From a virus: a stretch of DNA of 24,926 nt. Positions within the stretch are counted from its first letter, which is position 1. Each line of letters opens with the position of its first letter. Positions 1 to 7,067 of this stretch are shown one piece after another. Made by a program: the position numbers and the translations under genes. The notes below the pieces were generated by a model. That model made no database searches. It was given only the letters and a program-made list of their open reading frames with translations, and was not told where the DNA came from. Location of the stretch: positions 1 to 24,926 of the IMG/VR virus record IMGVR_UViG_3300017987_000342. The stretch is one strand, 5' to 3'.

Positions 1-82
1 TATGATCGACGCGAAAGAACCGGATTGGTTTGACTACCGTAGCCCGGAGATCCTGCCCCAGGAATTCCCGAGGCCCTTCTGA
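1..82 (+). CDS. 3' end of an unidentified upstream gene
   Basis: An open frame enters from the left edge and stops at the TGA at 80-82. The visible residues end in PQEFPRPF and are rich in acidic and aromatic side chains. An ATG sits at position 2, so a complete 26-residue peptide is formally possible, but an internal methionine of a longer protein is more likely because the frame is open to the edge. The next gene begins 13 bases downstream on the same strand, so this is probably the preceding member of the same operon. Family not recognised. Confidence 0.45.
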   Translation, partial: MIDAKEPDWFDYRSPEILPQEFPRPF

Positions 83-95
83 GCACGGACGCACG

Positions 96-866
96 ATGTC
101 AATCCGCGGTATCACCGTTTCCGTCGAGTACGATGACCTTCTGGAGATCACTCTCCACCGGGCCGCGCAGGTACTGGACAAGATCGTGGTCGTGACAACG
201 CCGGAGGACCACGCAACGCTGGCGATCGTGGCCCGGGTGCCGAATGCCGTGGTTTACTGCACGGATGCCTTCTACCGCGACGGAGCCGCGTTCAACAAAG
301 GCCGAGCCATCGAGGAAGGTCTTGACTTCCTCGGTCGCCGTGGTTGGATTCTTTCGTTTGACGCCGACATCGTGCTTCCGGCAGACTTCCCGCCGGAGCA
401 CCAACGGTACAAGCGTGTGCTCTACGCACCGTGGCGGCGAATCCTTGACGACCCGACGCAGCACGGCCACTACGCGGATCCGGCAACCTGGCGGAAACTT
501 CCCCGCTACGAAGAGACCTGGGAATTCGCCGGGGCGTGCCTCCTCTTCCATGCCGACGCTCCGCACCTCGGGGAGCCGCCGTGGTTCGGTGTCACATGGG
601 AGGCCGCGCAGGGCTACGATACGGAGTTCTTTTTCAAATGGCCCGAGAAGCATCGCAAGCGGTGGGACTACGACGTCCTTCACTTGGGGCGACATACCCA
701 GAACTGGTACGGCCGCCGGACGCCCAAACTCGACGGTACGATCCCCGAGAAAGCGGCCGAACGCGCCGCCCGCATGGACCGACTTCACGTCGACCGGCAA
801 CTGACAAGAGCCAAGTACCCTTATCCCAACGAGCACATCCAATGCGCGTCTTCGGAATCGGACTAG
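96..866 (+). CDS. glycosyltransferase-like protein (GT-A type, DxD)
   Basis: A 256-residue protein. A nucleotide-sugar-binding pattern is visible: strand IVVVTT near residues 30-35, the NKGRAIEEGL helix at 67-76, then ILSFDADIVLP with a DAD (DxD) metal-binding motif at 89-91. This order is typical of GT-A glycosyltransferases related to family 2, which transfer a sugar from a nucleotide-sugar donor in the cytoplasm. The start at 96 (MSIRG) is preferred over an upstream in-frame ATG at 30, which would overlap the previous gene. The 3' end overlaps the next gene by 25 bases. Acceptor and donor sugars cannot be read from the sequence. It is the first complete gene of the modification operon. Confidence 0.7.
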   Translation: MSIRGITVSVEYDDLLEITLHRAAQVLDKIVVVTTPEDHATLAIVARVPNAVVYCTDAFYRDGAAFNKGRAIEEGLDFLGRRGWILSFDADIVLPADFPPEHQRYKRVLYAPWRRILDDPTQHGHYADPATWRKLPRYEETWEFAGACLLFHADAPHLGEPPWFGVTWEAAQGYDTEFFFKWPEKHRKRWDYDVLHLGRHTQNWYGRRTPKLDGTIPEKAAERAARMDRLHVDRQLTRAKYPYPNEHIQCASSESD

Positions 867-1393
867 GTCGGACGGGAACCCAGTCGCTGGCCTCGGCGCT
901 GCGCACGTTGGGGTTTCGCGTGGTACACTACCCGGCCGATCTGGCGGAGATTGACAAGCACGACGCCTGCCTGGATATCACGGTTGCGAAGCGGTTCCGC
1001 TTTCTCGATGCGATCTACCCAGGCAGCAAGTTCATTCTCACGACGCGGGAAATGGAGTCATGGTTGCGAAGCTGCCAGTGGCACTACAGCGTGCCATGGC
1101 GTGAGGCGGCACCCGGGGATATACCGCTTGAGCAGAAGATGCTTGCCGAGAATGACTTTGACATGTACGGCACCTGGCGCTTCGATGAGGAGCACTTCCG
1201 CCACGCCAAGTGGAGACACGAATCGGGCGTGCGATTCCATTTCGCAGATCGGCAGGACGATCTTCTGACGCTGGACATCACGACCACGCCGGCTGAAGAC
1301 CTATGGCGCGCGTTGGTCGCGTTCCTCGATGTGCCAGTGGTCGATTTTGGCCAGCCGTTCCCGTGGGAAAACCGATCGGAGCCTGTTAGGTGA
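842..1393 (+). CDS. sulfotransferase family protein (short, Sulfotransfer_4-like)
   Basis: A 183-residue protein beginning MRVFGIGLGRTGTQSL. Residues 6-16 match the 5'-phosphosulfate-binding loop of PAPS-dependent sulfotransferases, in the GxGRTGTxSL version used by the Sulfotransfer_4 group. A second signature, KFILTTREMESWLRS at about 63-77, corresponds to the 3'-phosphate-binding segment. The family moves a sulfate group from PAPS to a hydroxyl or amine; here the acceptor is unknown, though neighbouring glycosyltransferases suggest a sugar. The ATG at 842 is chosen because the PAPS loop starts almost at once; the gene overlaps the previous one by 25 bases and the next by 4 (GTGA). Slightly shorter than typical family members. 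Confidence 0.75.
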   Translation: MRVFGIGLGRTGTQSLASALRTLGFRVVHYPADLAEIDKHDACLDITVAKRFRFLDAIYPGSKFILTTREMESWLRSCQWHYSVPWREAAPGDIPLEQKMLAENDFDMYGTWRFDEEHFRHAKWRHESGVRFHFADRQDDLLTLDITTTPAEDLWRALVAFLDVPVVDFGQPFPWENRSEPVR

Positions 1394-2166
1394 AGCTCTC
1401 CATCCTCATCGCGGCCCTCACGTCTCGACAGACAATGCTCGATCAGCTTCTGTCTGACTTGGCATCCCAGGCGGCCCCATTCGGTGAGGAGGTGGAGATT
1501 CTGGTCGAGCAGGACGCCGGGCAGATGGCCAGCGGCGAAAAACGCAACCGGCTTATCCGACGCTCGCAAGGGCGGTACTTCGCATTCGTGGACGATGACG
1601 ACACGGTGTCAGCCGAGTACGTCAAGACGCTTGTCGAGGCGACGGACTTGGACCGGCACGTGATCAGCTTTGACTTGGAGCGACTTGCCCCGGGCCGACC
1701 CCGGGAGGTTCACTCGTTCTCTATCTGGCACAAGGATCGACAGCGGCTTGACAAGCGCCTGATCGGGATGAGGGCCAACCACCTCTGCGCGTGGCGGCGC
1801 GACATCGGGACACTGATTTCCTTCCCGTCGATCCTTGGCTACAACGATGACGTGTTCTGGTACGACCCGCTTCTGGCCAGCGGTCGTGTGAAGACCGAGC
1901 ATCACGTCGACGCGGTTCTCTACCGGTACAAGTATTCGCCCGGAAAGAGCCGGAACCAGCTTGCCCATCAGCTTATCCTCACCAGAGAGTGGTCGAACGG
2001 CGGCGTACCATGCTGGGATCTCGATGGTCGGCTGTTCGTTGCGGTGATGGGGCAAGCGCACTATGATGGCCTTGATTACGTGCAAGCCCGGGATGGTAAC
2101 GGGACAGTCTACACGTTTGGTCGGGATGGACTGCCAACACCGTACTTTATTGCTCGCATGAAATAG
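1390..2166 (+). CDS. family 2 glycosyltransferase
   Basis: A 258-residue protein starting with GTG inside a GTGA overlap with the preceding stop codon, a sign of translational coupling. The N-terminus MKLSILIAALTSR is the usual first strand of GT2 enzymes. GEKRNRLIRRSQG (49-61) followed by YFAFVDDDD (63-71) matches the GT2 pattern in which the acidic cluster binds metal and the nucleotide-sugar diphosphate. The later segment LGYNDDVFWYDPLL could hold the catalytic acid region. It should act in the cytoplasm, adding a sugar to an unknown acceptor. It is sandwiched between two sulfotransferases, which supports a sulfated-glycan pathway. Confidence 0.8.
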   Translation: MKLSILIAALTSRQTMLDQLLSDLASQAAPFGEEVEILVEQDAGQMASGEKRNRLIRRSQGRYFAFVDDDDTVSAEYVKTLVEATDLDRHVISFDLERLAPGRPREVHSFSIWHKDRQRLDKRLIGMRANHLCAWRRDIGTLISFPSILGYNDDVFWYDPLLASGRVKTEHHVDAVLYRYKYSPGKSRNQLAHQLILTREWSNGGVPCWDLDGRLFVAVMGQAHYDGLDYVQARDGNGTVYTFGRDGLPTPYFIARMK

Positions 2167-2177
2167 GGAATAGCAAC

Positions 2178-2795
2178 GTGTGGATCAGCCGACAAGCTGG
2201 TTTTCTGTTTTGCCACAATCCGCGGACGGCTGGCAGTTCGATGATCGACGCGCTGCGTGAGGTCCATGGTGATTTTGAGCCTTATTCCGACGACGACGAA
2301 GCGCCCTACCACGCGAAGGATCACAGCACCGATCGGCCACCGAACAGCGACGGACTTCCTATCGTCGGCTTCGTGCGCAACCCTTTTGCCCGCGAACTCT
2401 CGCTCTACTTGTGGCAGGCGTTCATTGGACGCAACGATGTGCGCCACCCATCCGGCCTTAGCATGACCGCGGCGCTGTTGTCGTTCGAGCAATACATTGC
2501 ATTTCGCGTCAACCAGCGATTGGATGACGCGGTCAAGCGCGTGGTCGGGACGCAATCCGAGTTCTACGGCGACCTCACGCCACACCGTCTCTTGCGGTAT
2601 GAGGATTTGCCCGACGCATTCACTTCGCTTTCGTTTGTCCCGGAGGGGACTGCGTTGGAAGTGAATCAGACCACGCGCATGGGCCCGGTCAATTTGCGAA
2701 CCTTTTACACGCCGGCCGCCCGAGTGTTGGTTGCCCACTATGCCGCCGCGGATTTTGAGCGATTCGGCTACGATCCACAGGAGATACCAGAGTGA
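2178..2795 (+). CDS. sulfotransferase family protein (Sulfotransfer_2-like)
   Basis: A 205-residue protein with a GTG start at 2178. FLFCHNPRTAGSSMIDAL (9-26) is the PAPS 5'-phosphosulfate loop in the form seen in carbohydrate sulfotransferases (HxPKTAGTS). IVGFVRNPFARELSLYLW (62-79) carries the 3'-phosphate-binding R, S and Y residues. RYEDL and the C-terminal ADFERFGYDP are also family-like. It differs clearly from the sulfotransferase at 842-1393, so the operon carries two distinct sulfotransferase types, presumably for two positions or acceptors. Its stop overlaps the next start as GTGA. The start codon lacks a strong ribosome binding site. Confidence 0.8.
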   Translation: MWISRQAGFLFCHNPRTAGSSMIDALREVHGDFEPYSDDDEAPYHAKDHSTDRPPNSDGLPIVGFVRNPFARELSLYLWQAFIGRNDVRHPSGLSMTAALLSFEQYIAFRVNQRLDDAVKRVVGTQSEFYGDLTPHRLLRYEDLPDAFTSLSFVPEGTALEVNQTTRMGPVNLRTFYTPAARVLVAHYAAADFERFGYDPQEIPE

Positions 2796-3565
2796 ACCCG
2801 ACATGGTTGGAATACACCTTCAAAAGCTCGGAGTTTCCGCGATACTTCCAGCGGACAAACCGGACGCGAGCCGAACTTATTGAAAGCGTTAGGGCAAACA
2901 ATCCGCCACACGTTGCTCGGTTTGGAGACGGCGAGATTCTCTGCTGCCTCGGTTGGTTGGAACGGAACAACTGTGACGGCCATGATTACTCGCCGGCTCT
3001 TGCCGAGGCGTTGGCCGGGGCTGTGCGGACGTTCGTCCAGACGCCGAACCTCTGGCTTGGTAATTGGGGATGGTGGCCGTTGGCTGTCTGGGTTCACGGA
3101 TTGTGTGATCAGTGGGGCGGCCAAACGGACTGGTGTGACCACGGGCTGTTCATGCATTTCAAGGATCAGGACAATAGCGCGGTTCGCGATCTGTATCTCG
3201 CGATTCGCGATTGTCCGCGGCGTAAGGTGTTGGTTGGACCCGATCTGCTGCAACCGGCGATGCACTTTCTACAGGCATCCCAGTTCGTGCAAGTGCCGCC
3301 GAACAATGGGTGGGATCAGTTTCCGCGTGTCCGGGACGAGCTTCTCGGAATCGTGCGTCCGAGTGACTTGGTCCTGCTGGTCTATGGGATGCCGGCCAAG
3401 CCGCTGATGGCTGAGGTGATTCGGCACGAACCATTGGCCAGATGCTTCGACATCGGCACTGGTCTTGACCCTCTTGTCGGCCGACAGACCAGACCACACC
3501 AGCCCGACTCGGCGGTGATGGGCGAACTCTACGGAGACGTGCTCAATGGCATCCTACAGTCGTGA
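2792..3565 (+). CDS. putative GT-D fold glycosyltransferase (RFGDGE motif)
   Basis: A 257-residue protein with a GTG start coupled to the previous gene (GTGA). HVARFGDGEIL at 40-50 contains the RFGDGE motif that marks the GT-D glycosyltransferase fold (formerly DUF1792), where the D-G-E residues form a DxE metal site. The sequence also has a tryptophan-rich segment (NLWLGNWGWWPLAVW) and a C-terminal DIGTGLDPLVGRQTRPHQ, comparable to the acceptor-side end of that family. Function in other bacteria: addition of glucose to an O-linked glycan on adhesins. Here the acceptor is unknown. The 3' end overlaps the next gene by 20 bases. Confidence 0.65.
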   Translation: MNPTWLEYTFKSSEFPRYFQRTNRTRAELIESVRANNPPHVARFGDGEILCCLGWLERNNCDGHDYSPALAEALAGAVRTFVQTPNLWLGNWGWWPLAVWVHGLCDQWGGQTDWCDHGLFMHFKDQDNSAVRDLYLAIRDCPRRKVLVGPDLLQPAMHFLQASQFVQVPPNNGWDQFPRVRDELLGIVRPSDLVLLVYGMPAKPLMAEVIRHEPLARCFDIGTGLDPLVGRQTRPHQPDSAVMGELYGDVLNGILQS

Positions 3566-4181
3566 TGACGTGATCACTCATGCCCAAGCTGCCGTTGACG
3601 AAGCGGACAAGGCAACGCAGTTTTCCGGGCCCATGGTCGAGGGAATGACATCAGTCAAGATTCGCGTACTCTTGCAAGCGCTATGCCGACTCCATGGGGC
3701 TCACTATCTCGAAATTGGCGTGTGGAAGGGAGCGACGCTCCTGGCCGCCACCCACGATAGCCCGCTTGTCTTGGCCACCGTGATTGACAACTGGTCCACA
3801 TTTGGTGGGCCGCATGATGAGTTTCTGGCGAACCTGTTTGCAGTCGAAGACTACTTACCGCCGGTCGAAGTCATCAATGCGGATTGCTGGACAATCACCC
3901 CGGACCGAATCGCGCCGCCCGTCGACGTGTACTTCTACGACGGCTGCCATCATACCGAAGACCAGCGACGGGCAATGTCGCACTTCTGGCCCGTCCTTTC
4001 CAAGCCGGCAATCGTGGTAGTCGACGATTGGGACGACCAAAACTATGACGTTCCCGGCGGCACCCGCGCCGGACTGGCCGACGTAGGCGCTACGATCCTT
4101 GCTGAATGGGAACGGCATACCGCTTTCCAAGCTGATGCCGAGGGCTGGTGGAACGGAGTGTTTGTGGCTGTAGTCGCATGA
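3546..4181 (+). CDS. class I SAM-dependent methyltransferase
   Basis: A 211-residue protein. HYLEIGVWKGATLL (53-66) is the SAM-binding motif I (E/DxGxxxG). VDVYFYDGCHHTEDQ (126-140) resembles the conserved DGxHxYE block of Methyltransf_24-type enzymes, and IVVVDDWDDQ (156-165) supplies a further acidic strand end where a metal or substrate may bind. The group methylates sugars and small molecules; the context of glycosyl- and sulfotransferases favours a sugar O-methyltransferase. The start at 3546 lies inside the previous gene (20-base overlap). The next gene follows after 12 bases. Confidence 0.72.
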   Translation: MASYSRDDVITHAQAAVDEADKATQFSGPMVEGMTSVKIRVLLQALCRLHGAHYLEIGVWKGATLLAATHDSPLVLATVIDNWSTFGGPHDEFLANLFAVEDYLPPVEVINADCWTITPDRIAPPVDVYFYDGCHHTEDQRRAMSHFWPVLSKPAIVVVDDWDDQNYDVPGGTRAGLADVGATILAEWERHTAFQADAEGWWNGVFVAVVA

Positions 4182-4193
4182 AAGGTTTACACT

Positions 4194-4796
4194 ATGCAGG
4201 AATCGCACTTGTTTACCGTCGACACGTATCCGGCAACTGACATCGTGCAACGTCCGCCTGGCTGGTGCGGAAACCAGCGAGGCACGGAGTTCTCGCGATT
4301 CGTCGATCGGCTTGTGGAGTACGAATGCCACTCCCTACTATTCATCGGGGCTGGCAACGGCGGCAACCAGTGGGCCATTGCTCACCGGTTCCGGCAACTC
4401 GGCTGGGAATCAACGATGCGGGTGTTTGACATACGTGCCAACCTCGGGCTACTGATGACATTCGATCTGCTTGCCCACCAGTGTCCGGAGTGCCGCATCC
4501 GGTTGACTCTGGCCGACAGCCAACACTTGAAGCCGGAGGACCTCGGCCAACACGATGCCGCTTTCGTCGATGGTGACCATGGGTACCCCCAGACACTTCA
4601 TGATGTGCGGATCTGTGACGCCGTGGTGAAACACTTCGTTGGGGTCCACGACATCAGCAACCTCGGGGGCCGCGAGAGAATGCTGCCTTGCGGCGAGGCA
4701 TGGCAGGAACTGAAGAAAGGTCGGCGTGTCGAAGAGTTCCTGACTGATTGGCAGATGGGAATCGGGATCCTGTACAAGGAAGAGGCAAAACCATGA
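4194..4796 (+). CDS. class I SAM-dependent methyltransferase-like protein
   Basis: A 200-residue protein. SLLFIGAGNGGNQWAIA (47-63) is a glycine-rich motif I with FIGAGNGG in place of the usual D/E-x-G-x-G. FDIRANLG near 78-85 may be motif II, and AAFVDGDHGYPQTLHDVR (122-139) is the DGDHxY block shared with Methyltransf_24 and CmcI-like enzymes. HDIS at 152-155 matches the later metal-linked HD pair of that group. It is not closely similar to the methyltransferase just upstream, so the two are probably not a recent duplication. It ends in an ATGA overlap with the radical SAM gene. Confidence 0.65.
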   Translation: MQESHLFTVDTYPATDIVQRPPGWCGNQRGTEFSRFVDRLVEYECHSLLFIGAGNGGNQWAIAHRFRQLGWESTMRVFDIRANLGLLMTFDLLAHQCPECRIRLTLADSQHLKPEDLGQHDAAFVDGDHGYPQTLHDVRICDAVVKHFVGVHDISNLGGRERMLPCGEAWQELKKGRRVEEFLTDWQMGIGILYKEEAKP

Positions 4797-5620
4797 TCCC
4801 TCCCCGAGAGCAATGGTGTGTCCAGATCGAAGTGACCAACGCCTGCCCCCGCGCGTGCTCGAACTGCACGCGCATGGTCGCCCACGTGCGGGAGCGGTTC
4901 TACATGACGCCGGACGACTTCAGGACGGCTTGCCGGGCCCTCGCCGACTTCCCCCGGGAGTCGACGCCGAACCCGAACGCCGGGGCCCCGCCCGGGCGCA
5001 AGTGCGTCGGCATGATGGGCGGGGAACCGCAAAGCCATCCGCAGTTCCGCGAACTGGTGGAGATCATGCAACGGGAGATTCCCCGACGGCGCGACCGTGG
5101 GCTGTGGACCGGGCAAGACCTCGATCCAGCAGTGGCCCGGGTCTTCGGCTACGTCAACCTCAACAAGCACAACTCCAATTGCGTTCACCAGCCCGTGCTC
5201 GTCGGCATCCAGGAAGTGATTCGAGACGAGGCAGAAATGTGGCGGCTCATCGAAGCCTGCCCGCTCCAACGAGCGTGGTCAAGTTCGATAACCCCAAAAG
5301 GGTTCTTCTTCTGTGAAGTGGCCGCCGCAATGGACATCGTGTTCGATGGGCCCGGTGGCATCCCCGTCACGCCCGGCTGTTGGGCCCACGACCTGGCGGA
5401 CTACCGCGACCAGATCGAGCGTTGGTGCCCGCGGTGCGGCGTCTGTCTGCCGCTTGAGGGCCGGCGTGACGCAGAGGGCGTCGACGATGTGAGCCATGCG
5501 AACGCGACCGCACTTCGGATGATGGCCAGCCCGCGGATCCGCAAGGGCCGGTTCAAGGTGTTCGATCCTGAGAGTTGGCAGCCGCCGGAGGATTGGGAGC
5601 CGCTGAGGTACCTGCGGTGA
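4793..5620 (+). CDS. radical SAM protein with possible auxiliary cluster
   Basis: A 275-residue protein. CPRACSNC at 18-25 gives the CxxxCxxC radical SAM iron-sulfur ligands (C18, C22, C25), preceded by IEVTNAC as in typical members, and GGEP at 76-79 is the SAM amino-group motif. The C-terminal half has GFFFCEVAAA (C174), C196, and CPRCGVC (C212, C215, C218), which together look like a SPASM or twitch-type auxiliary cluster. Such enzymes cleave SAM to a deoxyadenosyl radical and modify peptides or small molecules. The start at 4793 overlaps the previous stop (ATGA); an in-frame ATG at 4748 is rejected for that reason. Substrate unknown. Ends only 2 bases from a convergent gene. Confidence 0.8.
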   Translation: MIPPREQWCVQIEVTNACPRACSNCTRMVAHVRERFYMTPDDFRTACRALADFPRESTPNPNAGAPPGRKCVGMMGGEPQSHPQFRELVEIMQREIPRRRDRGLWTGQDLDPAVARVFGYVNLNKHNSNCVHQPVLVGIQEVIRDEAEMWRLIEACPLQRAWSSSITPKGFFFCEVAAAMDIVFDGPGGIPVTPGCWAHDLADYRDQIERWCPRCGVCLPLEGRRDAEGVDDVSHANATALRMMASPRIRKGRFKVFDPESWQPPEDWEPLRYLR

Positions 5621-5622
5621 GA

Positions 5623-5718
5623 TCAGCCGCGAGATGAGTACCATTTCGCCCACGCTGCCGCAAGCCACATCGCCGCGACCATGCCAAGGGCAATCAATAG
5701 ATCGTATCCGATATTCAC
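5623..5718 (-). CDS. 31-residue single-pass membrane peptide
   Basis: A GTG start at 5718-5716 overlaps the TGA stop of the prepilin-like gene (GTGA on the minus strand), the same coupling style as in the operon opposite. The peptide begins MNIGYDLLIALG, is almost entirely hydrophobic (about residues 6-24: a transmembrane helix rich in Leu, Ala, Met, Trp) and ends with the polar, basic AKWYSSRG. No family recognised. It could be a small membrane partner of the prepilin-like protein, or a holin-like peptide if this region is phage. The coding call rests on the overlap, the clean frame and the hydrophobic pattern. It converges with the radical SAM gene, leaving no room for a terminator. Confidence 0.45.
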   Translation of the reverse strand: MNIGYDLLIALGMVAAMWLAAAWAKWYSSRG

Positions 5719-6470
5719 GGCGTCCACTTTCGCGAGAGCCCAACGACCCCATCGAAGTCAATCAGTTGACACGATGAGACCGCGATCGGGAAGTCGCCGC
5801 CCCTGAGATCGACCTGCCCGTCCAGCGGGTCGGTAATCGTCTGCCACCAACCGAAGTGCCTACCGAGCCCACCGGGATCATCCCAGACAAGCATCACGTA
5901 CTTGTCCTGTTCAAGGATCGTTTCCGGCGGAAGCTGAAGCAGGACGCCCCCGGGATAGGACCACTCGACAGTGGCGTCGATCACGCGCTCGTCAAACGTC
6001 CGCTTCCGGCAGGCGATCGCTGTCACCTCGCCTTCGCATACGCTGGCGAACCAGGTGTATTCGCCCCTGTGCCCGTAGGCTTCCGGCCGTTCCTTGGAAT
6101 AGTCGCATTGCAAATCATCCGTCGACGTGTAGTCGGGCGGCAGGATGCCATCGACCGCGACACGCGGCACCCCGGCAATTACCCCAGGCAGTCCTCCGTT
6201 GACAATGCCGTCTGGGTCAAGGATTACGTTTGAGCCGATTGGCGTCTTCTCGTCTCCGTCGTTATCGAGCCAGCGATCTTGATCGAGCCAGCCGCGGACG
6301 AACAGATCCGCAATCGCGGCGCTCGCGCAGTCGGTTCCCCGCTCCCGTTGCTGCGTCTTGGCCACGATCTGGCCAGCGAAAGTGATCAAGCCCGCGATTC
6401 CTAGGAGCCCGAATAGCAGGACTCCGCAGGCCAACAAGACCTCCAGCAGCGTGTAAGCTCGGCGTCTCAT
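5715..6470 (-). CDS. prepilin-like protein with type IV pilin N-terminus
   Basis: A 251-residue protein starting at 6470, 7 bases after a GGGAGGG ribosome binding site. MRRRA/YTLLEVLL is a prepilin peptidase site: basic leader, small residue at -1 (Ala instead of the usual Gly), and Glu at +5. A long hydrophobic helix follows (about 6-38), as in PilV/PilE-like minor pilins. The globular part has LDPDGIVNG, a VPRVAV segment and acidic loops; the DPxG...PR arrangement resembles, from memory, planctomycete pilus-associated proteins. It would be processed at the membrane and assembled into a pilus or secretion pseudopilus. It is isolated from other pilus genes and lies on the opposite strand to everything else here. 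Confidence 0.7.
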   Translation of the reverse strand: MRRRAYTLLEVLLACGVLLFGLLGIAGLITFAGQIVAKTQQRERGTDCASAAIADLFVRGWLDQDRWLDNDGDEKTPIGSNVILDPDGIVNGGLPGVIAGVPRVAVDGILPPDYTSTDDLQCDYSKERPEAYGHRGEYTWFASVCEGEVTAIACRKRTFDERVIDATVEWSYPGGVLLQLPPETILEQDKYVMLVWDDPGGLGRHFGWWQTITDPLDGQVDLRGGDFPIAVSSCQLIDFDGVVGLSRKWTP

Positions 6471-6614
6471 CAGATTGCCCTCCCGGTTCGTGTGATGCCG
6501 CCCGACGCCCGCGGCCGGGCGATCTGCCATCAGCCTACCCCCAGTACGAATCGGCGTCCAGCGTCGTTCTGGGGCGTCTGACGGGATTCTTCGCAACTTG
6601 CCTATTTTGAAGGT
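6471..6614. other. non-coding gap upstream of the prepilin-like gene
   Basis: No convincing gene. The 5' flank of the prepilin-like gene contains the GGGAGGG ribosome binding site (minus strand, 6477-6483) and an inverted repeat CGCCCG...CGGGCG near 6498-6520 that could form a hairpin on either strand. I see no clear minus-strand promoter. The segment runs into the tRNA-like sequence at 6615. Confidence 0.4.
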
Positions 6615-6620
6615 CGCCGC

Positions 6621-6694
6621 GATTGCCCATGTGCTAGGTTCAGGACCTAGTCCCCAGTATGGGGGTAGGGGTTCGACTCCCCTCTTCGGCAATC
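6621..6694 (+). tRNA. 3' half of tRNA-Leu(CAG); chimeric, D arm missing
   Basis: The anticodon arm CTAGG-TTCAGGA-CCTAG (6634-6650, anticodon CAG at 6641-6643), a variable arm CCCC-AGTAT-GGGG, and the T arm AGGGG-TTCGACT-CCCCT (6667-6683) are canonical for a type II tRNA-Leu. The natural 3' acceptor strand is CTTCGGC plus A (6684-6691), but no matching GCCGAAG 5' strand and no D arm exist upstream. Instead GATTGCC (6621-6627) pairs with GGCAATC (6688-6694), and the pairing extends to a perfect 13-base inverted repeat (6615-6627 with 6688-6700). No CCA is encoded. This is either a remnant left at an integration junction in the 3' half of a tRNA gene, or an unusual tRNA-like RNA. A functional tRNA is unlikely. 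Confidence 0.55.
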
Positions 6695-6773
6695 GCGGCG
6701 GTTGCCGGGCACCCGCAAGGGCCGGGCGGTTTGCGTGCTGTGGACCGAGGAACAGCCGCCGCATCTTTTCGGC

Positions 6774-6801
6774 TTGCAAACTGCCAACCTATCGGTACAA
6801 T
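6774..6801 (+). promoter_or_regulatory. sigma70-type promoter P1, possibly leaderless
   Basis: TTGCAA (-35) and TACAAT (-10) are separated by 16 bases that contain GCCAAC. The -10 ends 6 bases before the ATG at 6808, so transcription probably starts at or next to the start codon. The GGAGG at 6802-6806 is only one base from the ATG, too close to act normally. Shares sequence with P2 at 7068. Confidence 0.6.
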
Positions 6802-6807
6802 GGAGGC

Positions 6808-7029
6808 ATGTCAACTGTGAGCGCGATCCCTGGTTTTTACACGGTCTATGAGGCGGCCGAAATCCTCGGTCGCAGCCATTCCCAGGTGTGCCGCTACATC
6901 AGACAGGGCCTTCTCCCTGCTCGCGATCTTGGCGGCCAGCGTTTGCTTGAGCAATCGGCTGTCCACAACTTCACGCCTCCGCCTCGGGGAAATCCCGAAT
7001 TCCGCAAGCCGGAACCCGAATCAGCGTAG
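6808..7029 (+). CDS. small excisionase/MerR-type HTH protein
   Basis: A 73-residue protein. YTVYEAAEILGRSHSQVCRYIRQGLLPARDLGGQRLL (residues 11-47) is a clear winged-helix DNA-binding module of the MerR/excisionase type (HTH_17): a helix-turn-helix followed by a short wing. The proline-rich C-terminal tail (TPPPRGNPEFRK) is typical of many stand-alone members. Proteins of this kind act as directionality factors in phage excision or as small regulators. Being the first gene after the tRNA-Leu fragment fits an excisionase role, but no integrase is in the window. The start at 6808 fits the promoter P1; longer forms would run through the tRNA fragment and are rejected. A palindrome at 7037-7049 could be its operator. 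Confidence 0.7.
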   Translation: MSTVSAIPGFYTVYEAAEILGRSHSQVCRYIRQGLLPARDLGGQRLLEQSAVHNFTPPPRGNPEFRKPEPESA

Positions 7030-7036
7030 GGAGTTC

Positions 7037-7049
7037 CGTGAATTTCACG
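7037..7049. promoter_or_regulatory. palindromic operator candidate
   Basis: CGTGAA-T-TTCACG is a perfect 6-base inverted repeat around a central T, just after the HTH gene and 19 bases upstream of the P2 -35 box. Position and symmetry suggest a binding site for a dimeric regulator, possibly the adjacent HTH protein. No binding evidence. Confidence 0.35.
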
Positions 7050-7067
7050 AAAATCGCCAAACTCCCC

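Noticed and set aside
6621-6694. A normal functional tRNA-Leu
   Set aside because: There is no D arm and the acceptor 5' strand does not match the natural 3' strand.
6598-7029. Longer version of the HTH protein starting at 6598
   Set aside because: It would translate through the tRNA-Leu fragment and promoter P1; the domain starts right after 6808.
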